This document shows positions 6,951-16,666 of a stretch of DNA of 64,000 nucleotides, in pieces (positions within the stretch are counted from its first letter, which is position 1; each line of letters begins with the position of its first letter). This DNA comes from Nocardia blacklockiae (GTDB lineage Bacteria; Actinomycetota; Actinomycetes; Mycobacteriales; Mycobacteriaceae), in NCBI RefSeq assembly GCF_015477355.1, contig NZ_JADLRJ010000011.1:62001-126000 (forward strand). Reading direction: 5' to 3'. The notes below the pieces were generated by a model. It did not search any database. It saw only the letters and a program-made list of their open reading frames with translations, and had not been told where the DNA came from. A program made the position numbers and the translations under genes.

Positions 6951-8312
6951 ATGGTCAGAGGGCGGGAATGGACCGGGTTCGAAGCGGTGGCGCTGCAGGA
7001 AGCGATGCGCCGATCCGTGCGAGAGTTTGCTGCCCTGCTAGGCATCGACCCCTCTACCGTCATCAATTGGCGTAGTGGGCTCGGCTCCGTACTTCCCCGG
7101 TCCGTCACCCAAGCCATGCTCGACACCACGCTGGAGCAGAGGGTTACCGCAGAGGATCTGGCGCGTTTCGAGCAGATCGTGGCCGAAGGGGAATTCGCTT
7201 GGCGGACAAGGCATGAACGTTCGCTGGCAAAAAGAGAGCCCACGGCGTCTACCGTGGGAGGTAGTCCTCCGGGTGCGGAAGGGGAAGATGCTGTGGAGCG
7301 TAAGACGTTCTTGCAAATGCTCACCGGCTCGATGGCGGGTCTTGCGCTCGGTGCGACCGGTCTGAGCGAGGCCCATGAGCGGCTTGTTGCCACCGTCGAT
7401 GAACCGCCGCGGGTCGACGCTGCCCTTGTGGCGCATTTCGATCGAATTTGCGACTACTGCCGCCATCAGGACGATGTCCAGGGCGCTCAGGCTGTACTGA
7501 CCGTGGCACAAGCCCAACTTCGCCTGCTACACGCCATGTTGGCGGATTGTCCTGCCCGACTTCAGCCGCAGCTTTTGGCGGTGTACAGCAAGTTCGCAGG
7601 TCTGGCGGGGTGGCTGTCACTCGATGGTCGGCAGTTCGCCAACTCCTGGCGCTATTTCGAGGTGGCTCGTGCCGCGGCCGAGCAGGCCGGCGCTCCGGCT
7701 CTGATCGGATTCACACTGGCTCGGATGAGCCACGTGGCCAAGGCGCAGGATCGAGTGGATCTGGCGACGGACTACGCCTCCGCTGCGGTGGCCACCACAC
7801 AGCAGGCTGAGCCGCTGGTCCGCACCTTTGCCTATGACCAACTGGCGCGGGCATATGCCAAATCCGGCGATGAAGCGAAGTGCCTCGGTACGTTGGAACA
7901 GACTCACTCGTCGTACCAACACGCCAAATCCGAAGCGGCACCACAGGATACGTCGCTCGCTTACTTCTACGACGATGGTTTTCTGCCGCACACCGAAAGC
8001 CAGTGCTTCTTGAATCTCGGACAGCCGGAACGGGCCGTGTCCCGGGCGGAACAGTCGCTCATGCTGCACGATCCGAAGTTGGTGCGCGACAACGCTTTCT
8101 CGAAGCTCTACCTGGCTACGACCTATGTCCATTCCGATGAACCCGAGCAGGCTGTCGGAGCCCTGATGGACGCGGCCGGGTGGGCGCGGCAGAACCGGAG
8201 TGTGCAGCTGGCCGAACGTATCCAAACTGTCCGTGCATCGATGGGGCCGTGGCAGGGTTCGGCGCCGGTAGTGGAGTTGGACGGGTACTTGCGGGACCAG
8301 CCGCTGACGTAG
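6951..8312 (+). CDS. HTH (XRE-like) transcriptional regulator with TPR-like C-terminus
   Basis: A 453-residue cytoplasmic regulator. Residues about 1-75 hold the HTH, with FAALLGIDPSTVINWRSGLG as the recognition region. After a polar linker comes ERKTFLQMLTGSMAGLALG, a short hydrophobic stretch common in this family. From about residue 130 to the end are repeated helical hairpins of TPR type, rich in Ala and Leu (e.g. ATDYASAAVATTQQAEPLVR). Start chosen at MVRGREWTGF because it matches the paralogue at 9168. It is divergent from three small genes and the broken DUF6879 gene. Ligand and targets unknown. A hairpin terminator follows. Confidence 0.75.
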   Translation: MVRGREWTGFEAVALQEAMRRSVREFAALLGIDPSTVINWRSGLGSVLPRSVTQAMLDTTLEQRVTAEDLARFEQIVAEGEFAWRTRHERSLAKREPTASTVGGSPPGAEGEDAVERKTFLQMLTGSMAGLALGATGLSEAHERLVATVDEPPRVDAALVAHFDRICDYCRHQDDVQGAQAVLTVAQAQLRLLHAMLADCPARLQPQLLAVYSKFAGLAGWLSLDGRQFANSWRYFEVARAAAEQAGAPALIGFTLARMSHVAKAQDRVDLATDYASAAVATTQQAEPLVRTFAYDQLARAYAKSGDEAKCLGTLEQTHSSYQHAKSEAAPQDTSLAYFYDDGFLPHTESQCFLNLGQPERAVSRAEQSLMLHDPKLVRDNAFSKLYLATTYVHSDEPEQAVGALMDAAGWARQNRSVQLAERIQTVRASMGPWQGSAPVVELDGYLRDQPLT

Positions 8313-8333
8313 CTGCACTTCCTATGGCAAGAA

Positions 8334-8364
8334 GGTCCGCCAGCTCTGGACCGGCTGGCGGACC
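8334..8364. terminator. bidirectional hairpin terminator
   Basis: GGTCCGCCAGC (8334-8344) pairs perfectly with GCTGGCGGACC (8354-8364) around a 9-base loop. It lies between the convergent regulator gene (stop 8312) and the DUF6968-like gene (stop 8384), and can serve both. Confidence 0.8.
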
Positions 8365-8383
8365 CTAGACCTCCCGGAGCGAA

Positions 8384-8680
8384 CTACGTTGAACTCTGCG
8401 GAAATCCGAGATCGGTGCTGCCGAGATAGGTGTACGGCTCTCCGCTGGCGGCCAGTACATCCCCGATACGGGTCAACGTCAGGTTGAGCGCCTGCATGGA
8501 GTCGACGCCGATCGTGTAGCCCTCCTCCAGCAGTCCGGATCCAGTGATGCGGAATGGGCAGAAGAAATCTTCGCTCTCCATATACGGGCGTGGGCGGCCT
8601 ACTTCCACCGTCACCGGCTCCTCGCCTCGTTGCAGCGTGCGGACAGCGATCGGCTCACCCAGCTCCCACGTGGTCGGCAT
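8384..8680 (-). CDS. DUF6968-like small protein
   Basis: A 98-residue protein. The pattern PVTVEVGRPRPY, then FFCPFRITGSGLLEEGYTIG and DSMQALNLTLTRIGDVLA, resembles the DUF6968 family of small alpha/beta proteins of unknown function. It starts 9 bases after the stop of the secreted-protein gene, so the two form a short operon divergent from the HTH-TPR regulator at 9168. Family call from memory. Confidence 0.6.
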   Translation of the reverse strand: MPTTWELGEPIAVRTLQRGEEPVTVEVGRPRPYMESEDFFCPFRITGSGLLEEGYTIGVDSMQALNLTLTRIGDVLAASGEPYTYLGSTDLGFPQSST

Positions 8681-8689
8681 GCCCCGATC

Positions 8690-9028
8690 CTATTCGGCCG
8701 TTTCGGCTTCCGGGAGGCGCGCGTGTGCCCACCGGAACGGATAGTGCTTGCCGTTGAGGCAATCCGCGTACCACTGGTTGGCCAGTTCGTAGCATTGCCG
8801 TCGCTTGTCCGAGGTGCTGAACCGAGACTGGCAGCCGGGAACCAGTTCGTCGTAGTACTGGCGGTCGCAGTACTCCTTCACGTTGTCGGGTACGCCGAAG
8901 TGCACCGGAGCCGCGACTGGGCAGCGGCCGGGTGACGTGGTGTCCGCCGACCCGTCGTTAGCGCAGATCAGTATCGAACCGAAAACTGCCACAACCGTGA
9001 TGAATACGCGAAACAGTCTGCGAGGCAC
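8690..9028 (-). CDS. small secreted Cys-containing protein
   Basis: A 112-residue protein with a typical Sec signal: basic MPRRLFR, hydrophobic VFITVVAVFGSILICA, and a cleavage region near NDGSADT at about residue 29. The mature part has five Cys (for example CPVAAPVHFG, EYCDRQYYDELVPGCQ, RRQCYELANQWYADC), so disulfides are likely outside the cell. No family recognised. First gene of a two-gene operon divergent from the regulator at 9168. Confidence 0.65.
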   Translation of the reverse strand: MPRRLFRVFITVVAVFGSILICANDGSADTTSPGRCPVAAPVHFGVPDNVKEYCDRQYYDELVPGCQSRFSTSDKRRQCYELANQWYADCLNGKHYPFRWAHARLPEAETAE

Positions 9029-9133
9029 GGGATTCCCCCTTGATATGAAGTGAACGGTGCCTTTCAGCGTGGCGCGCGGCCGGATTCCCTAGCGAGGGCA
9101 CAGTGGTGGCCTGGTGTGTGGGTTTCGTATGGA

Positions 9134-9147
9134 TTTGCCCAGGTCAG
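9134..9147 (+). promoter_or_regulatory. shared leader motif of HTH-TPR regulator 2
   Basis: TTTGCCCAGGTCAG, identical to the copy at 6914-6927, lies 20 bases before the ATG at 9168. Sequence between motif and start differs between the copies apart from a GGTGAGG(G/C)TATGG stretch at the start codon, so the motif itself may be under selection. Confidence 0.5.
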
Positions 9148-9167
9148 CGCGTACCGTTGGTGAGGCT

Positions 9168-10610
9168 ATGGTCAGAGGGTGGGAGTGGACCGGTTTCGAG
9201 GCGGCCGCATTGCAAGAAGCTATGCGGCGGTCGGTGCGTGATTTCGCAACGCTCTTGGGGCTCGAAACCACAACTGTGACGAACTGGCGGTCGGGGCTCG
9301 GCAGTGTAAGGCCGCGCTCAGCGACGCAGGCCATCCTGGATACCACACTCGAGCAGCGAGCTACCTCGGCGGATCGGGCGCGGTTCGAGCAGATCCTCAG
9401 CGAAGGAGAGGACGTCTGGAGGCAGCGGCACCATATATCTTCCCGCTGCGGCTCGACGTCATCTATTGGCTTGACCAGCGGTGAAACGTCGGGAGATGAC
9501 GTTCTGGGCGTGACGAGTGCCCAAGCCGGCGGAGCGGCTTCTACTACTGTGGGTGGCAACCCTCCCGCCACGCCCGGCGGTGCGTACCCCACGGAGATAG
9601 CGGACATGAATCGGCGAGAGTTGTTGCGGCTGCTCAGCATTGCTACAACGACTTTGGCCGCGCCGGTCACGATCGACTGGGAACGGCTGCGCTTCGCCTC
9701 GATGACGGGCCGGATCGATGCCGCCTCGTTTGCGCAGCAGGAGACGGTGAATCGGCTGTTGTGGCAGGACTACGGTGCGGCGGAGACCAAAGCTGTGGTG
9801 TTCGGAGCGGCCCGTGAGCAGTTGAGCGCGCTCATCGAGGGCCTTCGCGACGCTCGTAGTTCTGAACTGCGTCGCCGCCAACAGGAACTCATTGCCGACG
9901 TCTTGCAACTGTCCGGCGAGATCCTGCTGGACGCCAACCACTTGACCGAAGCGGCTCATTGCTACGCACTTTCGGGCACCTTCGCGGCTGAAGCGCGTGC
10001 CTATGATCTCTGGGCTTGTGCACTCACACGGCACGCCTATCTCGGCATCTTCGATACCCGCTACCGCGATGCCTTGCCTTTAGCGGAACAGGCGGCCCGG
10101 ATTGCACGTCGTGGCGACAGCACTCTGCCCACTCGTTACTGGGTGGAGAGCGTGCGGGCGCAGGTCTTGGCCGGCCTCGACAACGCCACCGAGTGCGAGC
10201 GTGCTTTCGATGCCGCCCGCGGTGTGGACAATATTTCCGCGACGGCGTCTGTCGGTTGGCTGCGCTTCAACGGAGCACGCATCGATGAAGAGCACGCCAG
10301 CTGCCTGGTGCGATTGGCCCGGCCGGAACCGGCCGAGCAGATTCTGACACCGCTGCTCGACCGGCCGCTGTCCACGCGCAGGCGCGCCAGCGTGCTGGTC
10401 GACTTGGCCGCGGCAGGAGCACTTCAGAATGATCCGGTCCAGGCTGTGTGGTACGGCGGAACCGCCGTAGATATTGCCCGCCGCACAAAATCCGGGTATC
10501 TCAGCCGACGGCTCGGCCAGTTGCGTCAGCACTTGACCGCGCTGGACGGGGACCGGCATATCACCCATCTGACACAACAGATTTCGACGCTCGCGGCGTC
10601 ACCCACCTAA
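9168..10610 (+). CDS. HTH (XRE-like) transcriptional regulator with TPR-like C-terminus, paralogue
   Basis: A 480-residue paralogue of the regulator at 6951. The HTH regions are near-identical (MVRGWEWTGFEAAALQEAMR, FATLLGLETTTVTNWRSGLG), while the sensor halves have diverged. A hydrophobic stretch MNRRELLRLLSIATTTLAAP precedes the TPR-like region, about residues 170-470 (e.g. AHCYALSGTFAAEARAYDLW). An upstream ATG at 9114 would place the shared leader motif inside the gene, so 9168 is preferred. It is divergent from the secreted protein/DUF6968 pair and 15 bases upstream of the next gene. Conserved DNA-binding but different sensor suggests a shared operator with different inputs. Confidence 0.75.
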   Translation: MVRGWEWTGFEAAALQEAMRRSVRDFATLLGLETTTVTNWRSGLGSVRPRSATQAILDTTLEQRATSADRARFEQILSEGEDVWRQRHHISSRCGSTSSIGLTSGETSGDDVLGVTSAQAGGAASTTVGGNPPATPGGAYPTEIADMNRRELLRLLSIATTTLAAPVTIDWERLRFASMTGRIDAASFAQQETVNRLLWQDYGAAETKAVVFGAAREQLSALIEGLRDARSSELRRRQQELIADVLQLSGEILLDANHLTEAAHCYALSGTFAAEARAYDLWACALTRHAYLGIFDTRYRDALPLAEQAARIARRGDSTLPTRYWVESVRAQVLAGLDNATECERAFDAARGVDNISATASVGWLRFNGARIDEEHASCLVRLARPEPAEQILTPLLDRPLSTRRRASVLVDLAAAGALQNDPVQAVWYGGTAVDIARRTKSGYLSRRLGQLRQHLTALDGDRHITHLTQQISTLAASPT

Positions 10611-10625
10611 CGGATGAGGAGCACA

Positions 10626-11012
10626 GTGACCGGCGATATCGACCATGGCGGCAAGGTCTTTCGGGAAGCGTGGATTGCGGGTGTGACCGCTCATTACCCG
10701 GGCACGCCGAAGGACGGTTACATCACGCCGTGGGAGGAGACGCCGGATTGGGAGCGAGCGAGTGCGGCGGTGGTGTATGAGCAGGTGGCGGAGTTCATTC
10801 GGGTTACCAACGGTGCGGCTAGCAAGCTGAGTCCTGAGGTCAAGGGGCAGTTTGTGGCCATCTGTTGGGTTGGGCAGATCTATGCCCGTATCCCTGATCC
10901 GAAGCCGGGGTATGTGGCGCCGTGGGAGAAGCTGCCGGAGTGGCAGCAGAAGACGGATATTGGGATTTTCGAGGCGGTGGAGAGGGAGCTGGCTGGGGAC
11001 GACCGCGTGTGA
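10626..11012 (+). CDS. hypothetical protein with internal duplication
   Basis: A 128-residue soluble protein of unknown function. Two similar segments of about 35 residues are visible: GYITPWEETPDWERASAAVV continuing YEQVAEFI, and GYVAPWEKLPEWQQKTDIGI continuing FEAVEREL. Each is a Pro-Trp-Glu turn followed by an amphipathic helix. Start: GTG at 10626 with GAGGAG 6 bases upstream; the ATG at 10614 lacks a site. It directly follows the second regulator and may be co-transcribed. Confidence 0.6.
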   Translation: MTGDIDHGGKVFREAWIAGVTAHYPGTPKDGYITPWEETPDWERASAAVVYEQVAEFIRVTNGAASKLSPEVKGQFVAICWVGQIYARIPDPKPGYVAPWEKLPEWQQKTDIGIFEAVERELAGDDRV

Positions 11013-11110
11013 AATAGGATGGCACCGAAGCGACTTACTCCACGTGTGTCCCCGACAGCGGGCGTTGTCTGTACTCGATGAACACCCGTCCTGCTGGCTA
11101 GGGTCGGGGG

Positions 11111-11413
11111 ATGGGTGTCAATGTGAAGTTTTGGTTTGAGGTTCGGGGGCTTAGTGGGGAGGAGGAGGCCAAGGGGGTGACGGAAGCGTTGGCGGAGTTG
11201 GTGAAGGGGGAGGATCTGGAGGATGAGGTGGGGTTGGGGTGGAGTGTGGAGGAGGGGGTGTACTGGGTTTCCGGGGAGACGGATTATCCGGTGGGTATCG
11301 CCCGGTTCTATGCGTGGCGGCCGCGGTTCGAGGATGACTTTCAGGGGCGGGTGCGTGCTGTTGCGCCGGGCGCGGTGGCGACGATCAATTGGGAGTATCC
11401 GGATGAAGAGTGA
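11111..11413 (+). CDS. small hypothetical protein
   Basis: A 100-residue acidic protein, MGVNVKFWFEVRGLSGEEEA at the start and VATINWEYPDEE at the end, with Trp-rich strands (VGLGWSVEEGVYWVSGE). The coding strand is unusually G-rich (many GGG and GAG codons). Size and composition would suit a small accessory or immunity-type protein, but no family is recognised. It starts about 100 bases after the preceding gene. Confidence 0.55.
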   Translation: MGVNVKFWFEVRGLSGEEEAKGVTEALAELVKGEDLEDEVGLGWSVEEGVYWVSGETDYPVGIARFYAWRPRFEDDFQGRVRAVAPGAVATINWEYPDEE

Positions 11414-11474
11414 GCCGGGTGGCGTCGACTGAAGGGTGGCGCGGTGGCGTCGACGGCTTCGAGCGGCGGTGCCA

Positions 11475-11520
11475 GTGTCACCGGCGGCTGTCGGCGGGTG
11501 TCACCGGCGGCTGGCGGCGG
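11475..11520. repeat. 23-bp tandem duplication
   Basis: Two adjacent copies of GTGTCACCGGCGGCTG followed by (T/-)(G)CGGCGG, at 11475-11497 and 11498-11520, lie just past the 3' end of the beta-propeller gene. Probably slippage in non-coding DNA. Confidence 0.5.
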
Positions 11521-11530
11521 GCGAAAACAC

Positions 11531-12931
11531 TTATCCGGCAGCGTAACCCGTGAAGTCGCGGGCGGTTGTCGTGACCATGCGGCCGCCCATCGCCTTTACT
11601 CCTGAGCGGAGTCGGGCGTCGCCGCTGGGCGGGAGCGGGAAGGACCAGGCGACCGTGCCGTCGGTGGCGGTGAAGGCGTGGGCGGTGGTGCCGTCGGTGA
11701 GGATCAGGTGGGTGCCGTCGGTGATGCCGTCGTAGCGGGCGGGAGCCGGGAAAGGTGAAGGGCGACGCCAGATTTGGTGGCCGTCGATGAGGTCCAGCCC
11801 GGTGAGCTGAGAGCCGTCGAGGGAGCGGACGACCACCGTGTTGCCCACGACTCCGAGGACCGCGGTTTGGCGGCCGGTGGGTTCGTCGATGCCGAGTTGC
11901 GGGTTGGTCCAGAGGGGTTGGGCGGTGGTGCGGTCGTAGGCGGTTTCGCCGGTGAGGATCGGGGGTGGGGTGGTGGTGGCGGTGGGGTACCACTCGAGGA
12001 GGAAGCTGGGGTTGGTGACGTCGGCGAGGGGGTGGCCGGTGCGGTCGAGGAGGGCGACTTTCCCTGCGCTCCAACCCTTTTCGAACGCCTGCGTGGCGAG
12101 GATGCCGCCGTCGAAGACGTGGGCGACCGGGCCGGTGAACAACGGGTCGCCGGTGTGGAGGTCGAAGACGCGGACGTTGCGGTCGTGGCCGTCGCGGAAG
12201 TAGTCCGGCGCGTCGATGCGGGGAGTGACCGGGTCGCCGGGGACGGGTGTGGGGTACGTCCGCTGCCAGGCCGCGGCGATATCGACGACGGTGCCGCGGG
12301 TGACGACGGCGGTCATCCGGTCCTCGGTCCGGCCGGCGACCGAGACGACGCCTTCGCGCACCGTCACGTCGGTGACCTCGAAATCCGTCGAACGGTCGAG
12401 GAGAACTGCGCCCGTGGTGGCGTCGACGATCAGCACCCGGTGCGGGCCGCGGCAGGCGAGCTGTCCGTCGAAGACCCGTTCGCGGCAGCCGTTGAGTTCG
12501 CCGACATCGGTGTTCCAGCGCACCACGCCGGTGTCGGGGTCGATGCCGTGCAGCCGCACCGGCCCGGCGGCCACGCCGCCGTTGCTGCCCGTTCCGTCGG
12601 GCACCGCCGTGGCCGCGACGATCATCGTTCCGGCGTCCATCGGCGACCCGTAGCCGTAATAGCGGCCCAGGGTCTGCGGCGCGGCCAGCAGGACCGCTCC
12701 GGGCTGATCCGAGAGGTCGGCGGCGCGCACCGTCCACCGTGGCGCGGGCGCGGCATCGAGCCGGGGCGAGACGAAGAATTTCCCTGCGGCAGGAGGCATG
12801 TCGGCCGACTGTTCGGGTGCTCGGTTCTCCCACACGACCGCGGCGACCCCCGCCACCACCACGACGACCAGCAGTGCGATCCACAACTTGCGCCCGCCCC
12901 GACCGGAGAGCCAACGTGCCGCCGCGTCCAT
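11531..12931 (-). CDS. membrane-anchored PQQ/BamB-like beta-propeller protein
   Basis: A 466-residue protein with a basic N-terminus and one membrane helix (KLWIALLVVVVVAGVAAVVW, residues about 15-34), then a large extracytoplasmic domain. Repeats such as GPVRLHGIDPDTGVVRWNTD and TGLDLIDGHQIWRRP carry the D-x-x-T-G-x-x-x-W signature of PQQ-like propeller blades. Members are scaffolds or binding proteins, not quinoenzymes, in actinomycetes. Substrate unknown. It is downstream of the truncated haemoglobin on the same strand, about 180 bases away. Confidence 0.7.
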   Translation of the reverse strand: MDAAARWLSGRGGRKLWIALLVVVVVAGVAAVVWENRAPEQSADMPPAAGKFFVSPRLDAAPAPRWTVRAADLSDQPGAVLLAAPQTLGRYYGYGSPMDAGTMIVAATAVPDGTGSNGGVAAGPVRLHGIDPDTGVVRWNTDVGELNGCRERVFDGQLACRGPHRVLIVDATTGAVLLDRSTDFEVTDVTVREGVVSVAGRTEDRMTAVVTRGTVVDIAAAWQRTYPTPVPGDPVTPRIDAPDYFRDGHDRNVRVFDLHTGDPLFTGPVAHVFDGGILATQAFEKGWSAGKVALLDRTGHPLADVTNPSFLLEWYPTATTTPPPILTGETAYDRTTAQPLWTNPQLGIDEPTGRQTAVLGVVGNTVVVRSLDGSQLTGLDLIDGHQIWRRPSPFPAPARYDGITDGTHLILTDGTTAHAFTATDGTVAWSFPLPPSGDARLRSGVKAMGGRMVTTTARDFTGYAAG

Positions 12932-13113
12932 GAAGCTCCTTCGTGCACCGACCCGGCCCGAGTACGGACCGCGCGAATACGCAAGGTATCAACCCGTTTC
13001 GGCGATGAGCATCAGGCCTGCCCAGCGCTGGCGGTGCGGGAGCGGTGACGGCCGGGCACCGGACACCGGCCGTCATGAGCGATCAGGCGAGGCGGGCCGG
13101 ACCCACCCGCGAA

Positions 13114-13524
13114 CTACTGTGCGCCGGAAGTGATGTCGTCGGCCAGCGGCGCGACCGCGCCGATGATCTGCTCGACCAGATCGTCCGGCACGCCGGCGGC
13201 TTTCAGCGAATCGGTGAGATGCCCGGCGACCAGACCGAAGTGGTGCATGGTGATGCCGCGGCCCTGGTGCACCTGCTTCATCGGGGCACCCGTGTATGGG
13301 TCGGGCCCGCCGAGCGCGGCGGCGAAGAATTCGACCTGACGCCCCTTCAGCCGGGACATGTTGGTGCCGGTGAAGAACGGGGCGAGTTCGGCGTCGGCGA
13401 GGACGCGCACATAGAAATCCTCGACGACCGCTTCGAGGGCCTCGTGACCGCCGATCTGCGCGTAGATCGTGGCGGGTTCGGCGGCCGGTTCGGACTTGGA
13501 CTTGAACCATGACGTGATGCTCAT
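13114..13524 (-). CDS. glbN: group I truncated haemoglobin
   Basis: A 136-residue 2-over-2 globin that would bind O2 or NO through haem in the cytosol. It has [20 protein letters not shown] (helices A-B), [20 protein letters not shown] (C to E) and [20 protein letters not shown], which holds the F-helix proximal His. The sequence fits group I (GlbN), whose known role is NO detoxification or O2 handling. It lies 165 bases downstream of the F0 operon, separated by two hairpins, so it likely has its own promoter. The group is assigned by eye. Confidence 0.8.
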   Translation of the reverse strand: MSITSWFKSKSEPAAEPATIYAQIGGHEALEAVVEDFYVRVLADAELAPFFTGTNMSRLKGRQVEFFAAALGGPDPYTGAPMKQVHQGRGITMHHFGLVAGHLTDSLKAAGVPDDLVEQIIGAVAPLADDITSGAQ

Positions 13525-13612
13525 GGTTCCAGGACATCAGCGATCGGTTTCGGCGCTGTTATTCGACGGTCGCGGAACGTTTTCGGGTTTGTACCCTGTG
13601 CGTTGCGTCACA

Positions 13613-13639
13613 CTCACAGCGGCGAATCGCGGCTGTGAG
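13613..13639. terminator. hairpin between b' gene and globin gene
   Basis: CTCACAGC (13613-13620) pairs with GCTGTGAG (13632-13639) around an 11-base loop. It is the second hairpin after the b' subunit gene and could also lie in the globin leader. Confidence 0.4.
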
Positions 13640-13656
13640 GACTCGAAACAGGCGGT

Positions 13657-13682
13657 GCCGCCGAGCGGGACGTCTCGGCGGC
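13657..13682 (-). terminator. hairpin terminator of the F0 operon
   Basis: GCCGCCGAG (13657-13665) and CTCGGCGGC (13674-13682) form a perfect 9-base stem with an 8-base loop, 7 bases past the b' subunit stop on the minus strand. It supports a true operon end after b', where delta and the F1 genes would normally continue. Confidence 0.7.
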
Positions 13683-13689
13683 GCGGCGG

Positions 13690-14265
13690 TCAGTTCCAGC
13701 GGGGCTGCACCTGGCGGCGGACGCCGGAGCCCGAATTGGCCAGGGCCTCCAGGTCTTCCAGGAACCGTTCGATGCTCTCGGACTTCGCCTGCGGGGTGCT
13801 GACCTGATCGCGGACCTTCTCCTCGGTCAGCTCCAGCATGGCGGCGGCCAGGTCGGTCTCGAGGTCGCGGATCATCTGGCGGCGCAGTTGCAGGATCTGC
13901 GCGCGGCCCTGCTTGCGCACCCGCTCCACCTCGGCGGCGGCCGCCTCGCGCATCTGCGCGATGATGAGTTCCGAGTCGGCGCGCGCCTCGGCGCGCAGCA
14001 CCTCGAGTTCGGCCTGGGCCTGCGCCAGCGCGCTGTCGTAGGCGGCCTTGGCCTCGGCCAGTTTCGCCGCGGCCTGCTCGCTTTCCTCCAGCTGTTTGCG
14101 AACGGTCTCCTGCGAGCGTTCCATCAAGGATTTGACCGGCGGGACGATCCATTTCGCGAAGACGAAGACGATCACCGCGAAACCGAAGAGCTGGCTGAGA
14201 AAAACGGGCCAGTCGATGGTGATGTCGTAGATGCCCTCGGCGAGGATCCCGGTGGGTTGATTCAT
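13690..14265 (-). CDS. F0 ATP synthase b'-type subunit without delta domain
   Basis: A 191-residue subunit. The N-terminal membrane helix is [20 protein letters not shown], then [20 protein letters not shown] and a long charged coiled coil ([20 protein letters not shown]) to [13 protein letters not shown]. This matches the b-like N-terminal part of mycobacterial AtpH, normally fused to a C-terminal delta domain (about 445 residues in all). Here it stops at [10 protein letters not shown], no delta sequence is found in any downstream frame, and a terminator hairpin follows. It overlaps atpF by 4 bases. It may be a genuine b' stator arm or a truncated b-delta. Confidence 0.8.
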   Translation of the reverse strand: MNQPTGILAEGIYDITIDWPVFLSQLFGFAVIVFVFAKWIVPPVKSLMERSQETVRKQLEESEQAAAKLAEAKAAYDSALAQAQAELEVLRAEARADSELIIAQMREAAAAEVERVRKQGRAQILQLRRQMIRDLETDLAAAMLELTEEKVRDQVSTPQAKSESIERFLEDLEALANSGSGVRRQVQPRWN

Positions 14266-14771
14266 GACGACGCCCGTCCTGTTTGATGGCCGGAACCCGT
14301 TCCGGCGTGCCGATCGTCGCCGGTGACCACGCGGTGGGCCAGCGCCTGAGCCATCGGCTCGACGTCCTGGCGCAGCTCCGCCGCCACCTGATCCGCCTGG
14401 GCGCGCAACTGCGCCGCGGCTTCGGCGACGATCTCGTCCGCCTCACGCTGAGCGTCGCCGCGCATCTGCTCGAGAATGGCCCGGCCCTCGGCGCGGGCCT
14501 CGTTGCGAATGTCGGCGGCTTCGGCGCGCGCCTTCTCCAGCGCGGTCTGATAGCGGGCGTCGGCCTCGGCGAACGTCTCTTTGGCCGCTTTGCTGTTGAC
14601 CGCGGTCTCGGCAACCCGGTCCTCGCGTTCCGCCAATACCTTCCGGATCGGCGGAACGACGAAGAACCAGATGACACCGAGCACGATCAGGAAGATCACC
14701 AATTCGGCGAGGAAGGTCCCGTTGGGAACGAGGAAGTTCCCCTCGGCGACCACATCTGTACTCGGGGACAT
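14262..14771 (-). CDS. atpF: F0 ATP synthase subunit b
   Basis: A 169-residue subunit b of the peripheral stalk. It has one N-terminal membrane helix ([19 protein letters not shown], then [12 protein letters not shown]) followed by a long Ala/Glu/Arg coiled coil. It starts 6 bases after atpE and overlaps the b' gene by the ATGA at 14262-14265. The C-terminal tail ([19 protein letters not shown]) is unusual and may reflect the missing delta context. No ATP-synthase partner for its C-terminus is encoded nearby. Confidence 0.85.
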   Translation of the reverse strand: MSPSTDVVAEGNFLVPNGTFLAELVIFLIVLGVIWFFVVPPIRKVLAEREDRVAETAVNSKAAKETFAEADARYQTALEKARAEAADIRNEARAEGRAILEQMRGDAQREADEIVAEAAAQLRAQADQVAAELRQDVEPMAQALAHRVVTGDDRHAGTGSGHQTGRASS

Positions 14772-14777
14772 GCTGTG

Positions 14778-15872
<1,095 letters not shown>

Positions 15873-15876
<4 letters not shown>

Positions 15877-16253
15877 GACTGCTGGCGGAGCCCTTTCACT
15901 TCGGGCACGAGGGTGAAAAGAATGAGGACGACCTGAAATACGGCCAGTCCGAAGAAGATTCCGATTCCATCGGGACGCGCCAGGAAAGCGACCAGGAGAG
16001 AAAGCAGCGTAATACCGCACAGTCGCCCGGCGGTGGAGGCCGTCAGCGCCTGTTTGTTCGGCGATTCCGAACGGGTTATCCGGGTGACCGATGTCCAGGT
16101 CAGCCGGGTGTTCGCCCAGCCGAGACCCAGGCCCACACACGTGAATACACCCAGCAACAAACGATCGAATGCGCCCGCCGCCATCAGGGTCAGCACGCCG
16201 ACAGCTATCGCGATGATGGCCGCACGGCGTATCCGGATCCTGTTGACATTCAC
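15873..16253 (-). CDS. atpI: ATP synthase-associated protein AtpI-like
   Basis: A 126-residue membrane protein with about four helices, first gene of the F0 operon. Features are [39 protein letters not shown] and a C-terminal helix pair [20 protein letters not shown]. The position before atpB, the length and the topology match AtpI-type assembly or ion-supply proteins of actinomycetes. A weak -10 (TATGCT on the minus strand, 16314-16309) lies about 55 bases upstream. Confidence 0.75.
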
Positions 16254-16620
16254 CTACGACACCGCCCTCGCGTCGTCCCATTCCGTGATGGGAACTCGAA
16301 CGATCCTCAGCATACACAGACGAAACATCGTTGCGTAGCAAGCTTTTTGATCTTTCTTTAGTTGATCTTGAATTGTTTCGCAGCCACCTATCCGCTATCA
16401 ATTTCGGCGAATCCGGGCCGAACCCGGCGAAACTCAGCGGCTACATCCGGACATTCCGGGAACGCTTTCCATCGCGGCTCGTTGCCGGGTCAGTGATCCC
16501 GATCACCCGGGCGATTCGCCGTGTGGCAGTACAGTGCGCTACCATGCCGCGAATCGGCGGCCGGAAGCGAAAGCTAATCAATGGAGAATTCCGGACAATA
16601 GGGATAATGCTCGCAAATAT
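16254..16620. other. intergenic region between atpI promoter and luxR terminator
   Basis: No convincing gene. An AT-rich island at about 16330-16380 contains two direct TTGATCTT copies (16348-16355 and 16362-16369), a possible regulator site upstream of atpI. The rest is normal GC without recognisable elements. Confidence 0.4.
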
Positions 16621-16662
16621 CCCGGGCCGCGCCGGGCATTTTCGACGCGGCGCGGCCTCGGG
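16621..16662 (-). terminator. strong hairpin terminator of the LuxR-type gene
   Basis: GGCCGCGCC (16625-16633) pairs with GGCGCGGCC (16649-16657), and the stem extends by CCCG/CGGG with one bulged T. It starts 4 bases past the regulator stop on the minus strand. Confidence 0.8.
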
Positions 16663-16666
16663 ACCC

